NCBI GenBank assembly: GCA_016342285.1
Contig: JAEINQ010000061.1
Span: 1 to 43,650, forward strand
Length of the DNA: 43,650 nucleotides
Direction: 5' to 3'
Source: Desulfobacterales bacterium
GTDB taxonomy: Bacteria > Desulfobacterota > Desulfobacteria > Desulfobacterales > JAEINQ01
Below are positions 22,312-30,847 of this stretch, piece after piece. The notes under the pieces are model-generated. The model ran no database searches and had not been told where the DNA came from. It saw nothing but the letters and a program-made list of their open reading frames with translations. Positions within the stretch are counted from its first letter, which is position 1; each line of letters opens with the position of its first letter. The position numbers were made by a program, and so were the translations under genes.

Positions 22312-22962
22312 TTGGGCCAGAAAGTTAATCCGATAGGATTGAGATTGGGGATTGTCAAGACGTGGGAGTCCCGTTGGTATGCCGGGAAGAACTATGCGGC
22401 TTACATCCTGGATGACTACAGGATTCGAAAGTATCTCAAAAAGAAACTTTTCCATGCCGGCATTTCCAAGATCGAAATCGAACGGTCCTCTAGGCGCACC
22501 AGGCTTCGTATCTTTACCTCTAGGCCCGGAATCGTTATCGGCAAGAAAGGTTCCGAGATTGCCCAACTCAAAAAAGAGCTTGAGGGAAAATTCGGCAACG
22601 AAGTGCTGATCGATATTCAAGAGGTTCGCAAGCCTGAAATTGATGCACAGTTGGTGGCGGAAAACATCGCCATGCAGATCGAAAGACGGGTGGCTTTCCG
22701 TCGAGCCATGAAACGTGGCATGCAGTCGGCCATGCGGTTCGGCGCCGAGGGCGTCAAGGTGATCTGCGCCGGCCGGCTCGGTGGGGCTGAAATGGCCCGC
22801 ACGGAGCAATATCGGGAAGGCCGGGTTCCATTGCACACCCTGCGAGCGGATATTGATTACGGATTCACCGAGGCGCATACCACGTATGGCTTGATCGGCG
22901 TCAAGGTGTTTATTTTCAAGGGCGAGATTCTAGGCAAGGACCCCGTCCAGGCCGCAAGTTAA
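22312..22962 (+). CDS. rpsC: 30S ribosomal protein S3
   Basis: Forms part of the mRNA entry channel and its helicase activity. 216 residues. TTG start at 22312 with GGGAGG at 22300-22305; the second residue onward, GQKVNPIGLRLGI, is the invariant S3 N-terminus, so the TTG is secure. KH domain motif VIGKKGSEI is present, and C-terminal GVKVFIFKGEIL. Confidence 0.98.
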   Translation: MGQKVNPIGLRLGIVKTWESRWYAGKNYAAYILDDYRIRKYLKKKLFHAGISKIEIERSSRRTRLRIFTSRPGIVIGKKGSEIAQLKKELEGKFGNEVLIDIQEVRKPEIDAQLVAENIAMQIERRVAFRRAMKRGMQSAMRFGAEGVKVICAGRLGGAEMARTEQYREGRVPLHTLRADIDYGFTEAHTTYGLIGVKVFIFKGEILGKDPVQAAS

Positions 22963-22982
22963 TTGTTAGGAGAACGAAGGAC

Positions 22983-23396
22983 ATGCTGAGTCCCAAGAAA
23001 GTCAAATTCAGAAAGCAGCAAAAAGGCCGGATGCGGGGGCTTGCCCAGCGGGGCAGTGACCTGAATTTCGGTGAATTCGGGCTTCAGGCGATTGAATGCG
23101 GCGCCGTTACATCAAAACAGATCGAGGCTGCTCGTGTTGCCATGACCCGGCACGTGAAGAGAGGCGGAAAGATGTGGATCCGCTTTTTTCCCGACAAGCC
23201 GTTCACCAAGAAACCGGCTGAAGTCCGAATGGGTAAAGGTAAGGGCGCGCCCGAGGGCTGGGTGGCGATCGTTAAACCGGGACGGATTCTCTACGAGATG
23301 GAAGGCGTGACACGGGAGATGGCCAAAGAGGCCCTTCGGTTGGCTTCTCACAAGCTTTCGATCAAGACAAGATTCGTTGAGAGGAGCGACCTCTAA
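22983..23396 (+). CDS. rplP: 50S ribosomal protein L16
   Basis: Organises the A-site region of the peptidyl transferase centre. 137 residues: N-terminal MLSPKKVKFRKQQKGRMRG, signature MTRHVKRGGKMWIRFFPDK and RMGKGKGAPEGWVA-like loop (as VRMGKGKGAPEGW) present. Conserved Arg in the latter loop can be a hydroxylation target in E. coli (R81). The stop overlaps the rpmC ATG by one base. Confidence 0.98.
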   Translation: MLSPKKVKFRKQQKGRMRGLAQRGSDLNFGEFGLQAIECGAVTSKQIEAARVAMTRHVKRGGKMWIRFFPDKPFTKKPAEVRMGKGKGAPEGWVAIVKPGRILYEMEGVTREMAKEALRLASHKLSIKTRFVERSDL

Positions 23397-23599
23397 TGAA
23401 GGCCAGTGAAATAAGAGAAATGAGTCTGGACGAAATGCGTCGCAAATCGAAGGACCTAAAGGAAAAACTATTTACCCTTAGGTTTCAGCATGCGACCGGC
23501 CAACTTGAAAATTCCCGTAAACTGGGACAGACGAAAAAGGATATTGCCAGAGTCAATACCATTATCCTTCAGTCTGATTCCAATGACAGCAGAGAATAG
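23396..23599 (+). CDS. rpmC: 50S ribosomal protein L29
   Basis: Small two-helix protein at the tunnel exit next to L23. 67 residues; KASEIREMSLDEMRRKSKDL and the helix LGQTKKDIARVNTII are characteristic. Start overlaps the rplP stop (TAATG), with GAGGAG 12 nt upstream, so coupled translation is likely. Confidence 0.97.
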   Translation: MKASEIREMSLDEMRRKSKDLKEKLFTLRFQHATGQLENSRKLGQTKKDIARVNTIILQSDSNDSRE

Positions 23600-23607
23600 A
23601 TGGGACT

Positions 23608-23865
23608 ATGAACGAGCGAGGAAAAAAAAGACAGGTGGTCGGGACGGTCGTTAGCGACAAAATGGAAAAAACCGTCACGGTTCTGGTGGAAAGACTTGTC
23701 AAACACAAACTTTACCAGAAATATATTCGAAGACGAACCAAATTCGCCGCTCACGACGAAGGCAATGCCTGTCAGATCGGCGACAAGGTGCTCATTACCG
23801 AATCCAGACCGCTGAGTCGCTCGAAGAAATGGCGAGTCAGTAAAATAGTCGAAAAAGCCATCTGA
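23608..23865 (+). CDS. rpsQ: 30S ribosomal protein S17
   Basis: Primary 16S rRNA-binding protein of OB fold. 85 residues; GTVVSDKMEKTVTVLVERLV and the KYIRRRTKFAAHDEGN and VLITESRPLSRSKKWRV segments are typical. 8 nt after rpmC. The Shine-Dalgarno (GATGGGA) is poor and close to the ATG, consistent with translational coupling. Confidence 0.97.
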   Translation: MNERGKKRQVVGTVVSDKMEKTVTVLVERLVKHKLYQKYIRRRTKFAAHDEGNACQIGDKVLITESRPLSRSKKWRVSKIVEKAI

Positions 23866-23881
23866 CGACAAGGGAAAGAAA

Positions 23882-24250
23882 ATGATTCAGCAAGAGACGA
23901 GATTGACGGTGGCGGACAACTCTGGTGCCAAGGTCGTTTACTGTATCAAGGTGCTGGGCGGATCGAGGCGGCGATATGCGAGCGTTGGAGACATCATCGT
24001 CGTATCGGTCAAAGAGGCAATCCCCAACGCCAAGGTCAAGAAGGGGGACGTGCTAAAAGCGGTCGTTGTCAGAACCAAGAAAGAGATTCGACGACCCGAC
24101 GGGACGTATATCCGATTTGACGATAATTCCGCGGTTCTGATCAACCTGAACAAGGAACCCATCGGAACCCGTATTTTTGGACCCGTCGCAAGGGAGTTGC
24201 GTGCCAAAAGTTTCATGAAAATTATTTCATTGGCACCTGAAGTGCTCTAG
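23882..24250 (+). CDS. rplN: 50S ribosomal protein L14
   Basis: Subunit-interface protein and docking site of the silencing factor RsfS. 122 residues, invariant length; MIQQETRLTVADNSGAK start and the signature region AVVVRTKKEIRRPDGTYIRF are intact, followed by FDDNSAVLIN. Shine-Dalgarno AAGGGAAAG is upstream. Confidence 0.98.
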   Translation: MIQQETRLTVADNSGAKVVYCIKVLGGSRRRYASVGDIIVVSVKEAIPNAKVKKGDVLKAVVVRTKKEIRRPDGTYIRFDDNSAVLINLNKEPIGTRIFGPVARELRAKSFMKIISLAPEVL

Positions 24251-24279
24251 AATCTGTGCGCTCCGTGGAGAAACAACCC

Positions 24280-24609
24280 ATGACAACAAATAAGTGCTTG
24301 TTGAAAAAAGATGACAAAGTAAAAGTTCTTGTCGGAAAAGACAAAGGCAAGATCGGCAAGATCCTGAAAGTTGATCGGAAGAAAGATCGGGTGCTGGTTG
24401 AAAACATCAACCTCATCAAACGGCATTCCCGGCCGAGTGCTTCCAATAGGCAGGGCGGGATCATTGAAACGGAGGCGCCGATTAACCGGTCCAAAGTGAT
24501 GCTGATGTGCGGCAAATGCATGACGCCAAGCAGAATCAAGATGCAGCGTCTGGAAGACGGAAAAAAGACCCGGGTTTGCGCCAAGTGTAGTGAGATTATC
24601 GACGCCTAG
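24280..24609 (+). CDS. rplX: 50S ribosomal protein L24 with C-terminal zinc ribbon
   Basis: Assembly initiator protein near the tunnel exit. 109 residues from ATG 24280 (MTTNKCLLKKDDKV); GTGGAG lies at 24265-24270. An in-frame GTG at 24256 would add eight residues without similarity. The KOW motif VLVGKDKGKIGKILKV is clear. The C-terminal part has C77-x2-C80 and C100-x2-C103, a zinc ribbon that E. coli L24 lacks but many other bacterial L24 proteins have. Confidence 0.96.
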   Translation: MTTNKCLLKKDDKVKVLVGKDKGKIGKILKVDRKKDRVLVENINLIKRHSRPSASNRQGGIIETEAPINRSKVMLMCGKCMTPSRIKMQRLEDGKKTRVCAKCSEIIDA

Positions 24610-24632
24610 GACGCCGTGTCGGAGGAAATGGT

Positions 24633-25172
24633 ATGCCATCGTTAAAGACAGTGTACAAAGAGGAAGTCTCACCCACGCTTCAGGAAAAGTTCGGGTACCG
24701 GAATCCGATGCAGATCCCGAAACTGGAAAAAATTGTTCTGAATATGGGTTTGGGCGAAGCCATTCAGAATATCAAGATTCTTGATTCGGCAGCCGAGGAG
24801 CTCAAGGTTATTTCCGGTCAGAAACCCGTCATTACCCGGGCAAAGAAGTCCATTGCGGCCTTCAAGCTTAGGGAGGGCATGCCGATTGGATGTTGCGTCA
24901 CCCTGCGCCAAAAGCGGATGTATGACTTTTTTAACAAACTCGTGAATATCGCATTGCCCCGTGTTCGCGATTTCAGGGGAATCTCCGCAAAAGCGATGGA
25001 CGGTCGTGGCAATTATAGCCTTGGCATAAAAGAGCATATCATCTTCCCGGAAATTGAATATGATAGAATTGACAAGATCAAGGGGATGAATATCACCATC
25101 GTCACGAGTGCAAAATCTGACGAAGAAGGCAGAGAACTGCTCCGACTGATGGGCATGCCGTTCAAGAACTAG
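24633..25172 (+). CDS. rplE: 50S ribosomal protein L5
   Basis: Binds 5S rRNA and contacts the small-subunit head. 179 residues; PKLEKIVLNMGLGEAIQN and ITRAKKSIAAFKLREGMPIG are family motifs, and the C-terminal IVTSAKSDEEGRELLRLMGMPF is complete. Shine-Dalgarno CGGAGGAA precedes the ATG. Confidence 0.98.
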   Translation: MPSLKTVYKEEVSPTLQEKFGYRNPMQIPKLEKIVLNMGLGEAIQNIKILDSAAEELKVISGQKPVITRAKKSIAAFKLREGMPIGCCVTLRQKRMYDFFNKLVNIALPRVRDFRGISAKAMDGRGNYSLGIKEHIIFPEIEYDRIDKIKGMNITIVTSAKSDEEGRELLRLMGMPFKN

Positions 25173-25222
25173 CGCCCGTTTTCCAGGCGGCGGCCGGAAA
25201 GCTTGGTGATAAGGAGGATGAT

Positions 25223-25408
25223 TTGGCTAAGAAGTCGCTCATAGCAAAGGCAATTAGAACACCCAAATTCATGGTTCGGAAATACAACCGATGCCCCATC
25301 TGCGGAAGACCTCGGGCGTTTCTTCGAAAATTCGGGATATGCCGAATCTGTTTTCGAAATCTGGCGTCCCAGGGAAAGCTGCCGGGCGTCGTCAAATCAA
25401 GTTGGTAG
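25223..25408 (+). CDS. rpsN: 30S ribosomal protein S14, type Z (zinc-binding)
   Basis: Head protein of the small subunit. 61 residues with C24-x2-C27 and C40-x2-C43, so it is the short zinc form rather than the ~100-residue cysteine-free enterobacterial form. TTG start at 25223 with strong AAGGAGG at 25211-25217; residues AKKSLIAKA after it match the family N-terminus, so the TTG is well supported. Confidence 0.97.
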   Translation: MAKKSLIAKAIRTPKFMVRKYNRCPICGRPRAFLRKFGICRICFRNLASQGKLPGVVKSSW

Positions 25409-25500
25409 GCAGGACCGGTTTTGCGCCTCTGAGGGCGACGACTCGGTCCACCTTAGAGGCAACAATCGTTCTTACATAGATAACGACAACGGAGAGAACC

Positions 25501-25899
25501 ATGTCAATGAGTGACCCGATCGCGGATTTGCTGACCCGGATTCGAAATGGCAGCCGTGCAAAATTTAACAGTGTTGATATTCCGGGATCCAAAATGAAAA
25601 CCGAGTTGGCCAAGCTCATGCGCAACGAGGGGTTCATTCGGAATTACAAATTCATCAAAGACGACAAGCAGGGTATCCTGCGCGTGTATCTGAAGTACGG
25701 CCAGGCCCAGAAAAACGCCATCGTTGGGATTCAGCGCGTCAGCAAGCCCAGTCGCCGGGTTTACGTCCGAAGCAAGGATATAAAACCGGTGCTCAATGGC
25801 ATGGGGGTCGCCGTACTGTCCACGTCAAAGGGTATCATGACAGACCGACAGGCCCGCAAGGATAATCTCGGCGGCGAGTTCCTTTGCAAGATTTGGTAG
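25501..25899 (+). CDS. rpsH: 30S ribosomal protein S8
   Basis: Central-domain organiser of 16S rRNA and, in E. coli, repressor of the spc operon. 132 residues. SDPIADLLTRIRNG near the start and the C-terminal GVAVLSTSKGIMTDRQARK motif are typical. ATG at 25501 or, with better spacing to GGAGAG (25491-25496), ATG at 25507. Confidence 0.97.
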   Translation: MSMSDPIADLLTRIRNGSRAKFNSVDIPGSKMKTELAKLMRNEGFIRNYKFIKDDKQGILRVYLKYGQAQKNAIVGIQRVSKPSRRVYVRSKDIKPVLNGMGVAVLSTSKGIMTDRQARKDNLGGEFLCKIW

Positions 25900-25997
25900 C
25901 GCGCAAGCAACAAGGGAACAATGCGTTCCGGTCGATGATATAACCGGGCCAATATTTCAAATAGAGTAAGATTTGATCCACCATTGAGGAGTCATCC

Positions 25998-26537
25998 ATG
26001 TCTCGAGTTGGCAAGAAACCGATTCCGATACCGGATAAAACGAAAGCGACATATAAGGACAAGATCGTTACCGTTCAGGGACCGAAAGGGACGCTGACGC
26101 GTACGGTTCACGCTTCCATCGAATTAAATATTGCGGACGGTCTGATCAAGGTAATCCCGCTGACGAACAGTCGCACCGATCTGGCGCTTCAGGGGCTGAC
26201 CCGAAGCCTGGTTGCCAATATGGTCACCGGTGTCGACAAGGGCTTTGAACGCGCACTGGAGATCAATGGCATCGGGTATCGTGCCACCTTGAACGGCAAC
26301 ACCATACAGTTTAATCTCGGCCATTCCCACCCCATCGATTTTAAAGTTCCCGACGGCGTTACGGCTGCCGTCGATAAGAACAATAGCATTAAGCTGTCCG
26401 GAATCGATAAGGAACTGCTGGGGCACACGGCATCGTCCATAAGGCGCCTTCGGCCACCCGAGCCTTACAAGGGCAAGGGCGTCAAATATGCCGAGGAGCA
26501 CATTCAGCGGAAGGCCGGAAAAACCGGCACAAAATAA
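25998..26537 (+). CDS. rplF: 50S ribosomal protein L6
   Basis: Lies near the sarcin-ricin loop and the GTPase centre. 179 residues in two tandem repeats of the L6 fold; SRVGKKPIPIPDK start and the C-terminal signature PEPYKGKGVKYAEEHIQRK. TTGAGGAGT is upstream of the ATG. Confidence 0.98.
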   Translation: MSRVGKKPIPIPDKTKATYKDKIVTVQGPKGTLTRTVHASIELNIADGLIKVIPLTNSRTDLALQGLTRSLVANMVTGVDKGFERALEINGIGYRATLNGNTIQFNLGHSHPIDFKVPDGVTAAVDKNNSIKLSGIDKELLGHTASSIRRLRPPEPYKGKGVKYAEEHIQRKAGKTGTK

Positions 26538-26587
26538 CAGGTCATCAAAGACGATCGTGTCTTTATAACGCTTGTGAGGATATCAAG

Positions 26588-26956
26588 ATGGGTTCGGCAG
26601 AAGATAGAAGGCAGTCGCGATTAAAGCGGAAACAGAGGATTCGGAAGAAGATTTCCGGAACGGCGATCAAACCCAGGCTCAGCGTTTTTCGCAGTGCCAG
26701 GCACATTTACGCTCAGGTCATCGACGATACCAGCGGAAAGACCATGGTTGCCGCCTCCAGTCTCGACAAGGCGGTCGCGGAGCACCCGCCTTTTGAAAGC
26801 AAGGTGGCCAAAGCGACCTTTGTCGGCAAACTCCTCGCCGAGCGAGCCCTGGAAAACGGCCATAAAAAGGTTGTTTTTGATCGAAATGGCTTTTTGTACC
26901 ACGGCCGGGTCAAAGCAGTATCCGACGGCGCCCGTGAGGGTGGATTGGAATTCTAG
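26588..26956 (+). CDS. rplR: 50S ribosomal protein L18
   Basis: Brings 5S rRNA into the central protuberance. 122 residues; basic N-terminal tail (RKQRIRKKISGTAIKPRLSV region), HIYAQVIDD strand, and C-terminal FDRNGFLYHGRVKAVSDGAR. Between rplF and rpsE as in most spc operons. Confidence 0.97.
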   Translation: MGSAEDRRQSRLKRKQRIRKKISGTAIKPRLSVFRSARHIYAQVIDDTSGKTMVAASSLDKAVAEHPPFESKVAKATFVGKLLAERALENGHKKVVFDRNGFLYHGRVKAVSDGAREGGLEF

Positions 26957-26997
26957 ACGCGCGCATGACGATTGTGACGGGCGAAGGAGGCAGACCC

Positions 26998-27492
26998 TTG
27001 TTCACGCAAGATACAGGCGAAAATCAGTTAATTGACAAGGTTGTTTACATTAACCGTGTCGCGAAGGTGGTCAAAGGCGGACGTCGGTTCAGCTTCAGTG
27101 CCATTGTTGTCGTGGGAGACGGCGATGGCAGCATCGGTTACGGTCTCGGGAAAGCCGGAGAGGTTCCCGAAGCGATCCGAAAAGGGGTGGAAAAGGCCAA
27201 AAAGAACATGATCAGCATACCGCTGATTGACGGTACCATTCCTTATGAGGTGATCGGAAAATTTGGTGCGGGCAAGGTGTTGCTCAAGCCTGCCTCCCAG
27301 GGAACCGGTGTGATTGCCGGCGGTGCCGTCCGAGCTGTGCTTGAGGCGGTCGGCGTACAGAACATCCTGACAAAATGTATGGGGAGCAACAATCCGCATA
27401 ATGTTGTCAAGGCCACCATTGAGGGCCTGTCCAGGCTCCAGAGTCGTGAGCAGGTTGCTGCCCGACGCGGCAAGAAGGTTGACGAGCTATAA
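26998..27492 (+). CDS. rpsE: 30S ribosomal protein S5
   Basis: Small-subunit fidelity protein and spectinomycin site. 164 residues when started at TTG 26998. I choose this over ATG 26965 for two reasons: GAAGGAGG at 26983-26990 lies 7 nt before the TTG while ATG 26965 has no ribosome binding site, and the TTG puts the conserved NRV at residues 19-21, as in E. coli S5. The loop VVKGGRRFSFSAIVVVGDG with the spectinomycin-relevant residues, and GSNNPHNVVKAT near the end, are standard. Confidence 0.96.
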   Translation: MFTQDTGENQLIDKVVYINRVAKVVKGGRRFSFSAIVVVGDGDGSIGYGLGKAGEVPEAIRKGVEKAKKNMISIPLIDGTIPYEVIGKFGAGKVLLKPASQGTGVIAGGAVRAVLEAVGVQNILTKCMGSNNPHNVVKATIEGLSRLQSREQVAARRGKKVDEL

Positions 27493-27506
27493 AAGGGATC
27501 GGTGCA

Positions 27507-27704
27507 ATGTCTGAAAAATTAAAGGTGACCCTGATTCGAAGCATGATCGGCCGGCCTGAAAAACACCGGAAGGTGCTCCGAGGAATGGGGCTGACCAAAA
27601 TGAATAAGACCGTTGAATTGGAAAACACTCCGGCCATCCGGGGTATGATCCATACCGTATCGCATCTAGTCAAGGCTGAGGAGAGAAGTGATGAAGCTGT
27701 CTGA
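27507..27704 (+). CDS. rpmD: 50S ribosomal protein L30
   Basis: Small large-subunit protein. 65 residues, a few more than usual; KVTLIRSMIGRPEKHRKVLRGMGL and VELENTPAIRGMIHTV are diagnostic. The last 14 bases overlap the start of rplO at 27691, which explains the extra C-terminal residues. Confidence 0.96.
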   Translation: MSEKLKVTLIRSMIGRPEKHRKVLRGMGLTKMNKTVELENTPAIRGMIHTVSHLVKAEERSDEAV

Positions 27705-28137
27705 ACTGTCGCCGGCTGAAGGCTCCCGGAAAAAGAGAAAGAGAGTCGGTCGGGGCGTTGCCTCGGGTTCCGGAAAGACTGCCGGAAGGGGGTCCAAAGG
27801 GCACAAAGCCCGCTCCGGCGGTGGTGTGCGTCCCGGATTCGAAGGCGGGCAAATGCCGATTCATCGACGCCTTCCCAAACGCGGGTTTACCAATATTTTC
27901 AAAAAGGAATTCGCTGTCGTCAACATCAGCGATCTGAGCCGTTTCGAGAGCGGTGAGACCGTGGACGAGGCCGCTTTGGTCAGGGCCGGTTTGGTCAAAG
28001 GCCGCCGGGACGGCGTCAAGCTTTTGGGAAATGGTGACGTCCAGGTTCCCCTTAATGTCCGCGTATCCTGTGCCAGCCAAAACGCAAAAGATAAGATAAC
28101 AGCTGCTGGCGGCCGCTTTGAGGTTGAATCATCATGA
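27691..28137 (+). CDS. rplO: 50S ribosomal protein L15
   Basis: Late assembly protein that bridges 23S domains. 148 residues from ATG 27691 (MKLSELSPAEGSRKKRKRVGRG); GAGGAG is at 27678-27683. A GTG just before it is possible. The glycine-rich N-terminal tail (GSGKTAGRGSKGHKARSG) and GFEGGQMPIHRRLPKRGF are intact. It starts inside rpmD and its stop overlaps secY. Confidence 0.97.
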   Translation: MKLSELSPAEGSRKKRKRVGRGVASGSGKTAGRGSKGHKARSGGGVRPGFEGGQMPIHRRLPKRGFTNIFKKEFAVVNISDLSRFESGETVDEAALVRAGLVKGRRDGVKLLGNGDVQVPLNVRVSCASQNAKDKITAAGGRFEVESS

Positions 28138-29450
28138 TGGGTGGCGGGTTCGGCAACATATTCAAGATTCCTGAGCTCAAACGCAGAATTTTGATCACAC
28201 TGGCTCTTCTGATTGTCTATCGGATCGGCGTTCAGGTTCCGACCCCGGGAATCGATGCGGTGGCCCTGGCCTCTTTTTTTGCAAAAGCCAAAGAAGGGTT
28301 GCTGGGGCTGTTCAACCTGTTCTCGGGTGGCGCGCTGGAAAGACTCTCGGTGTTTGCACTGGGAATTATGCCTTACATTAGCGCCTCCATTATCCTTCAG
28401 CTTCTGACGGTCACCATTCCGCACCTGGAACGCCTGTCCAAAGAAGGCGAGCAGGGACGAAAGAAGATTACCCAGTATACCCGCTATGGAACGGTGTTGC
28501 TGAGCATCATTCAGGGGTTCGGCATTGCTGTCGGGTTGGAAAGCATGAGTTCGCCCGGCGGTGCACCCATCGTTATTTATGCCGGATGGGGATTTCGCCT
28601 GATGACCGTCATCACCCTGACTGCCGGCACGGCGTTCATCATGTGGCTCGGCGAGCAGATCACCGAGCGGGGCATTGGAAACGGCATTTCACTGATCATT
28701 TTTGCCGGTATTGTTTGCAGAATGCCCAGCGCCATTGCCAATACCCTCAGGCTTGTATCCACTGGGGAGATGCAGATTTTCCCTGTGTTGATTCTGATGG
28801 TGTTCATGATCCTTGTGGTTGCGGTGATCATTTTTTTCGAGCAGGGGCAGCGTCGAATTCCGGTTCAGTATGCCAAGCGGGTGGTCGGCCGTCGGATGTT
28901 CGGCGGACAGAGCACCCATCTGCCGCTCAAGATCAACACCTCGGGCGTTATTCCGCCGATTTTTGCGTCCTCAATCATGATGTTTCCGGCGACCATCGCC
29001 GGCTTTGTCACCATACCCTGGATGCAGGAAATTGTCGCCAAACTTCGTCCAGGCAATGTGATTTACGAGTTTCTTTTTGTCGGCTTGATTTTCTTTTTTT
29101 GCTACTTCTACACGGCCGTGACATTCAATCCGGCCGACGTTGCCGACAATATGAAAAAGCAGGGTGGCTTTATTCCCGGGATTCGGCCAGGGAAACGGAC
29201 AGCCGACTATATCGACAAGGTTTTGACGCGAATTACCCTCGGGGGAGCGATCTATGTCTCAACGGTCTGTGTATTGCCTTCCATATTGATTAACCAGTTC
29301 AATGTCCCGTTCTACTTTGGCGGTACCGCACTGTTGATCATTGTGGGGGTGTCCATTGATACCGTCGCGCAGATTGAATCCCACATGTTGACCCGCCACT
29401 ATGAGGGTTTCCTGAAAAAGGGACAGAGTCGAATAAAGGGCCGGCACTAG
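28134..29450 (+). CDS. secY: Preprotein translocase channel subunit SecY
   Basis: Ten-span pore of the general secretion channel, partner of SecE at 4184-4582. 438 residues. Conserved plug and first-span region (VYRIGVQVPTPGID), the GIMPYISASIILQLL segment, and cytosolic loop GGFIPGIRPGKRTADYIDKV are present, and hydrophobic spans are distributed normally. Start ATG 28134 overlaps the rplO stop by 4 nt; ATG 28137 also possible. Next comes infA; the usual adk and map genes are absent. Confidence 0.98.
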   Translation: MMGGGFGNIFKIPELKRRILITLALLIVYRIGVQVPTPGIDAVALASFFAKAKEGLLGLFNLFSGGALERLSVFALGIMPYISASIILQLLTVTIPHLERLSKEGEQGRKKITQYTRYGTVLLSIIQGFGIAVGLESMSSPGGAPIVIYAGWGFRLMTVITLTAGTAFIMWLGEQITERGIGNGISLIIFAGIVCRMPSAIANTLRLVSTGEMQIFPVLILMVFMILVVAVIIFFEQGQRRIPVQYAKRVVGRRMFGGQSTHLPLKINTSGVIPPIFASSIMMFPATIAGFVTIPWMQEIVAKLRPGNVIYEFLFVGLIFFFCYFYTAVTFNPADVADNMKKQGGFIPGIRPGKRTADYIDKVLTRITLGGAIYVSTVCVLPSILINQFNVPFYFGGTALLIIVGVSIDTVAQIESHMLTRHYEGFLKKGQSRIKGRH

Positions 29451-29569
29451 CAGCCGATGACCTCGATTTGGCATGAATGAACCCGAATGGCGCGATAAAC
29501 GACAGATCGGAAGCAGGGAACCAGAAAGATCCGGCGACAGTTCTACTTAGAAAGGGAGGCGGGGGAAAG

Positions 29570-29788
29570 ATGCCAAAAGAAGAGGCAATCAAGGTTGAAG
29601 GAAGGGTTCTAGAGACTCTGCCCAACGCCATGTTCAAGGTGGAACTGGAAAACAAACACCAGGTGCTGGCCCATATCTCAGGAAAAATGCGCATGCATTT
29701 TATTAAGATTCTGCCTGGCGACAAAGTGACGGTGGAGCTTTCCCCTTACGATTTGACTCGCGGCCGAATTACATACCGGTCCAAATAG
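29570..29788 (+). CDS. infA: Translation initiation factor IF-1
   Basis: Occupies the A site of the 30S subunit during initiation. 72 residues, the invariant family length, from ATG 29570 (MPKEEAIKVEGRVLETLPNAM). OB-fold motifs HISGKMRMHFIKILPGDKV and SPYDLTRGRITYR are intact. GGGAGG lies upstream. An open frame continues 93 nt upstream but that part has no similarity to IF-1. Confidence 0.98.
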   Translation: MPKEEAIKVEGRVLETLPNAMFKVELENKHQVLAHISGKMRMHFIKILPGDKVTVELSPYDLTRGRITYRSK

Positions 29789-29832
29789 TATATTTCGCGT
29801 CGCCGGAGGGCGGCGGCAAGGAGTGAAGAGCA

Positions 29833-29946
29833 ATGAAAGTCAGGGCATCGGTAAAGAAAATTTGCTCGAAATGCAAGATCATTCGTAGACGCGGCGTCGT
29901 TCGTGTCATTTGCGAAAATAAACGGCACAAACAGCGACAGGGATAG
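29833..29946 (+). CDS. rpmJ: 50S ribosomal protein L36 (zinc-binding)
   Basis: 37-residue protein, the smallest in the ribosome, starting MKVRASVKKICSKCK. Zinc ligands C11, C14, C27 and H32 are all present, so it is the C+ form. Follows infA by 44 nt and precedes rpsM by 11 nt, the usual order. Shine-Dalgarno AAGGAG is at 29818-29823. Confidence 0.97.
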   Translation: MKVRASVKKICSKCKIIRRRGVVRVICENKRHKQRQG

Positions 29947-29957
29947 GAGGACAAGCT

Positions 29958-30338
29958 TTGGCGAGAATTGCAGGAGTCGATTTACCGAGGGGTAAGCGGA
30001 TTGAGATCGGCCTGACCTATATATATGGCGTCGGTCTGTCTAGCTCTAAGGCTATACTGGCAAAGCTCAAATTTGACCCGAACACCAAGACAGATGATCT
30101 GTCTGAGACCGAGATCAATGATATCCGGAAGGTGCTCGACAGCGAATACAAGGTCGAAGGTGAGTTGAGGACCCAGGTGTCCATGAATATCAAGCGGTTG
30201 ATGGATCTCGGATGTTATCGGGGACTTCGACATCGACGGGGACTCCCTGTGAACGGTCAGCGTACGAGCACCAACGCAAGAACGCGAAAGGGACCGAAAC
30301 GCGCGGCTGTCAAGAAAAAGAGCGGGCCCAAGAAATAA
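29958..30338 (+). CDS. rpsM: 30S ribosomal protein S13
   Basis: Head protein forming intersubunit bridges B1a/B1b. 126 residues. TTG start at 29958, with TAGGAGG at 29944-29950; the following ARIAGVDLPRGKRIEIGLTY is the invariant N-terminus, so TTG is secure. C-terminal GLPVNGQRTSTNARTRKGPK is standard. Confidence 0.98.
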   Translation: MARIAGVDLPRGKRIEIGLTYIYGVGLSSSKAILAKLKFDPNTKTDDLSETEINDIRKVLDSEYKVEGELRTQVSMNIKRLMDLGCYRGLRHRRGLPVNGQRTSTNARTRKGPKRAAVKKKSGPKK

Positions 30339-30368
30339 CACCGTATTCAATATATAGAGGCATACTCC

Positions 30369-30755
30369 ATGGCTAAGAAAACCCGTACCAAGAAAAAAGA
30401 GAAGAAAAATATCTCGAGCGGTGTGGTCCATATCCAGTCGACGTTTAACAACACCATTGTCACCATTACCGATCCGGCAGGAAATGTGGTCTCCTGGTCG
30501 AGTTCGGGCGTCCAGGGCTTCAAAGGCTCCCGCAAGAGCACGCCGTTTGCCGCTCAGTTGGCAGCAGAAGATGCCGCAAAAAAAGCGATGGAGCATGGCA
30601 TGAAGAATGTCGAGGTCTATGTCAAGGGGCCGGGTTCCGGAAGAGAGTCTGCCCTTCGCTCCCTTCAGGCCGCGGGCTTTAATGTTACGATGATCAAAGA
30701 TGTTACGCCCATTCCCCATAACGGATGCCGTCCACCCAAAAGGCGTCGGGTTTAG
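30369..30755 (+). CDS. rpsK: 30S ribosomal protein S11
   Basis: Platform protein near the mRNA exit. 128 residues; GVVHIQSTFNNTIVTITD, SGVQGFKGSRKSTPFAAQ and the C-terminal signature DVTPIPHNGCRPPKRRRV are present. Basic N-terminal tail of about 15 residues. Confidence 0.98.
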   Translation: MAKKTRTKKKEKKNISSGVVHIQSTFNNTIVTITDPAGNVVSWSSSGVQGFKGSRKSTPFAAQLAAEDAAKKAMEHGMKNVEVYVKGPGSGRESALRSLQAAGFNVTMIKDVTPIPHNGCRPPKRRRV

Positions 30756-30847
30756 ATTATACTTTCATGTAGGGTCGGGCATTGCCGATCCGATTGATTT
30801 GAGCGCTTCCTGCAGGGGCAGGGGCTTTGAACATAAAGGAGGAAGTC

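Noticed and set aside
26965..26997. ATG 26965 as rpsE start
   Set aside because: No Shine-Dalgarno, while TTG 26998 has GAAGGAGG and matches the family N-terminus length.
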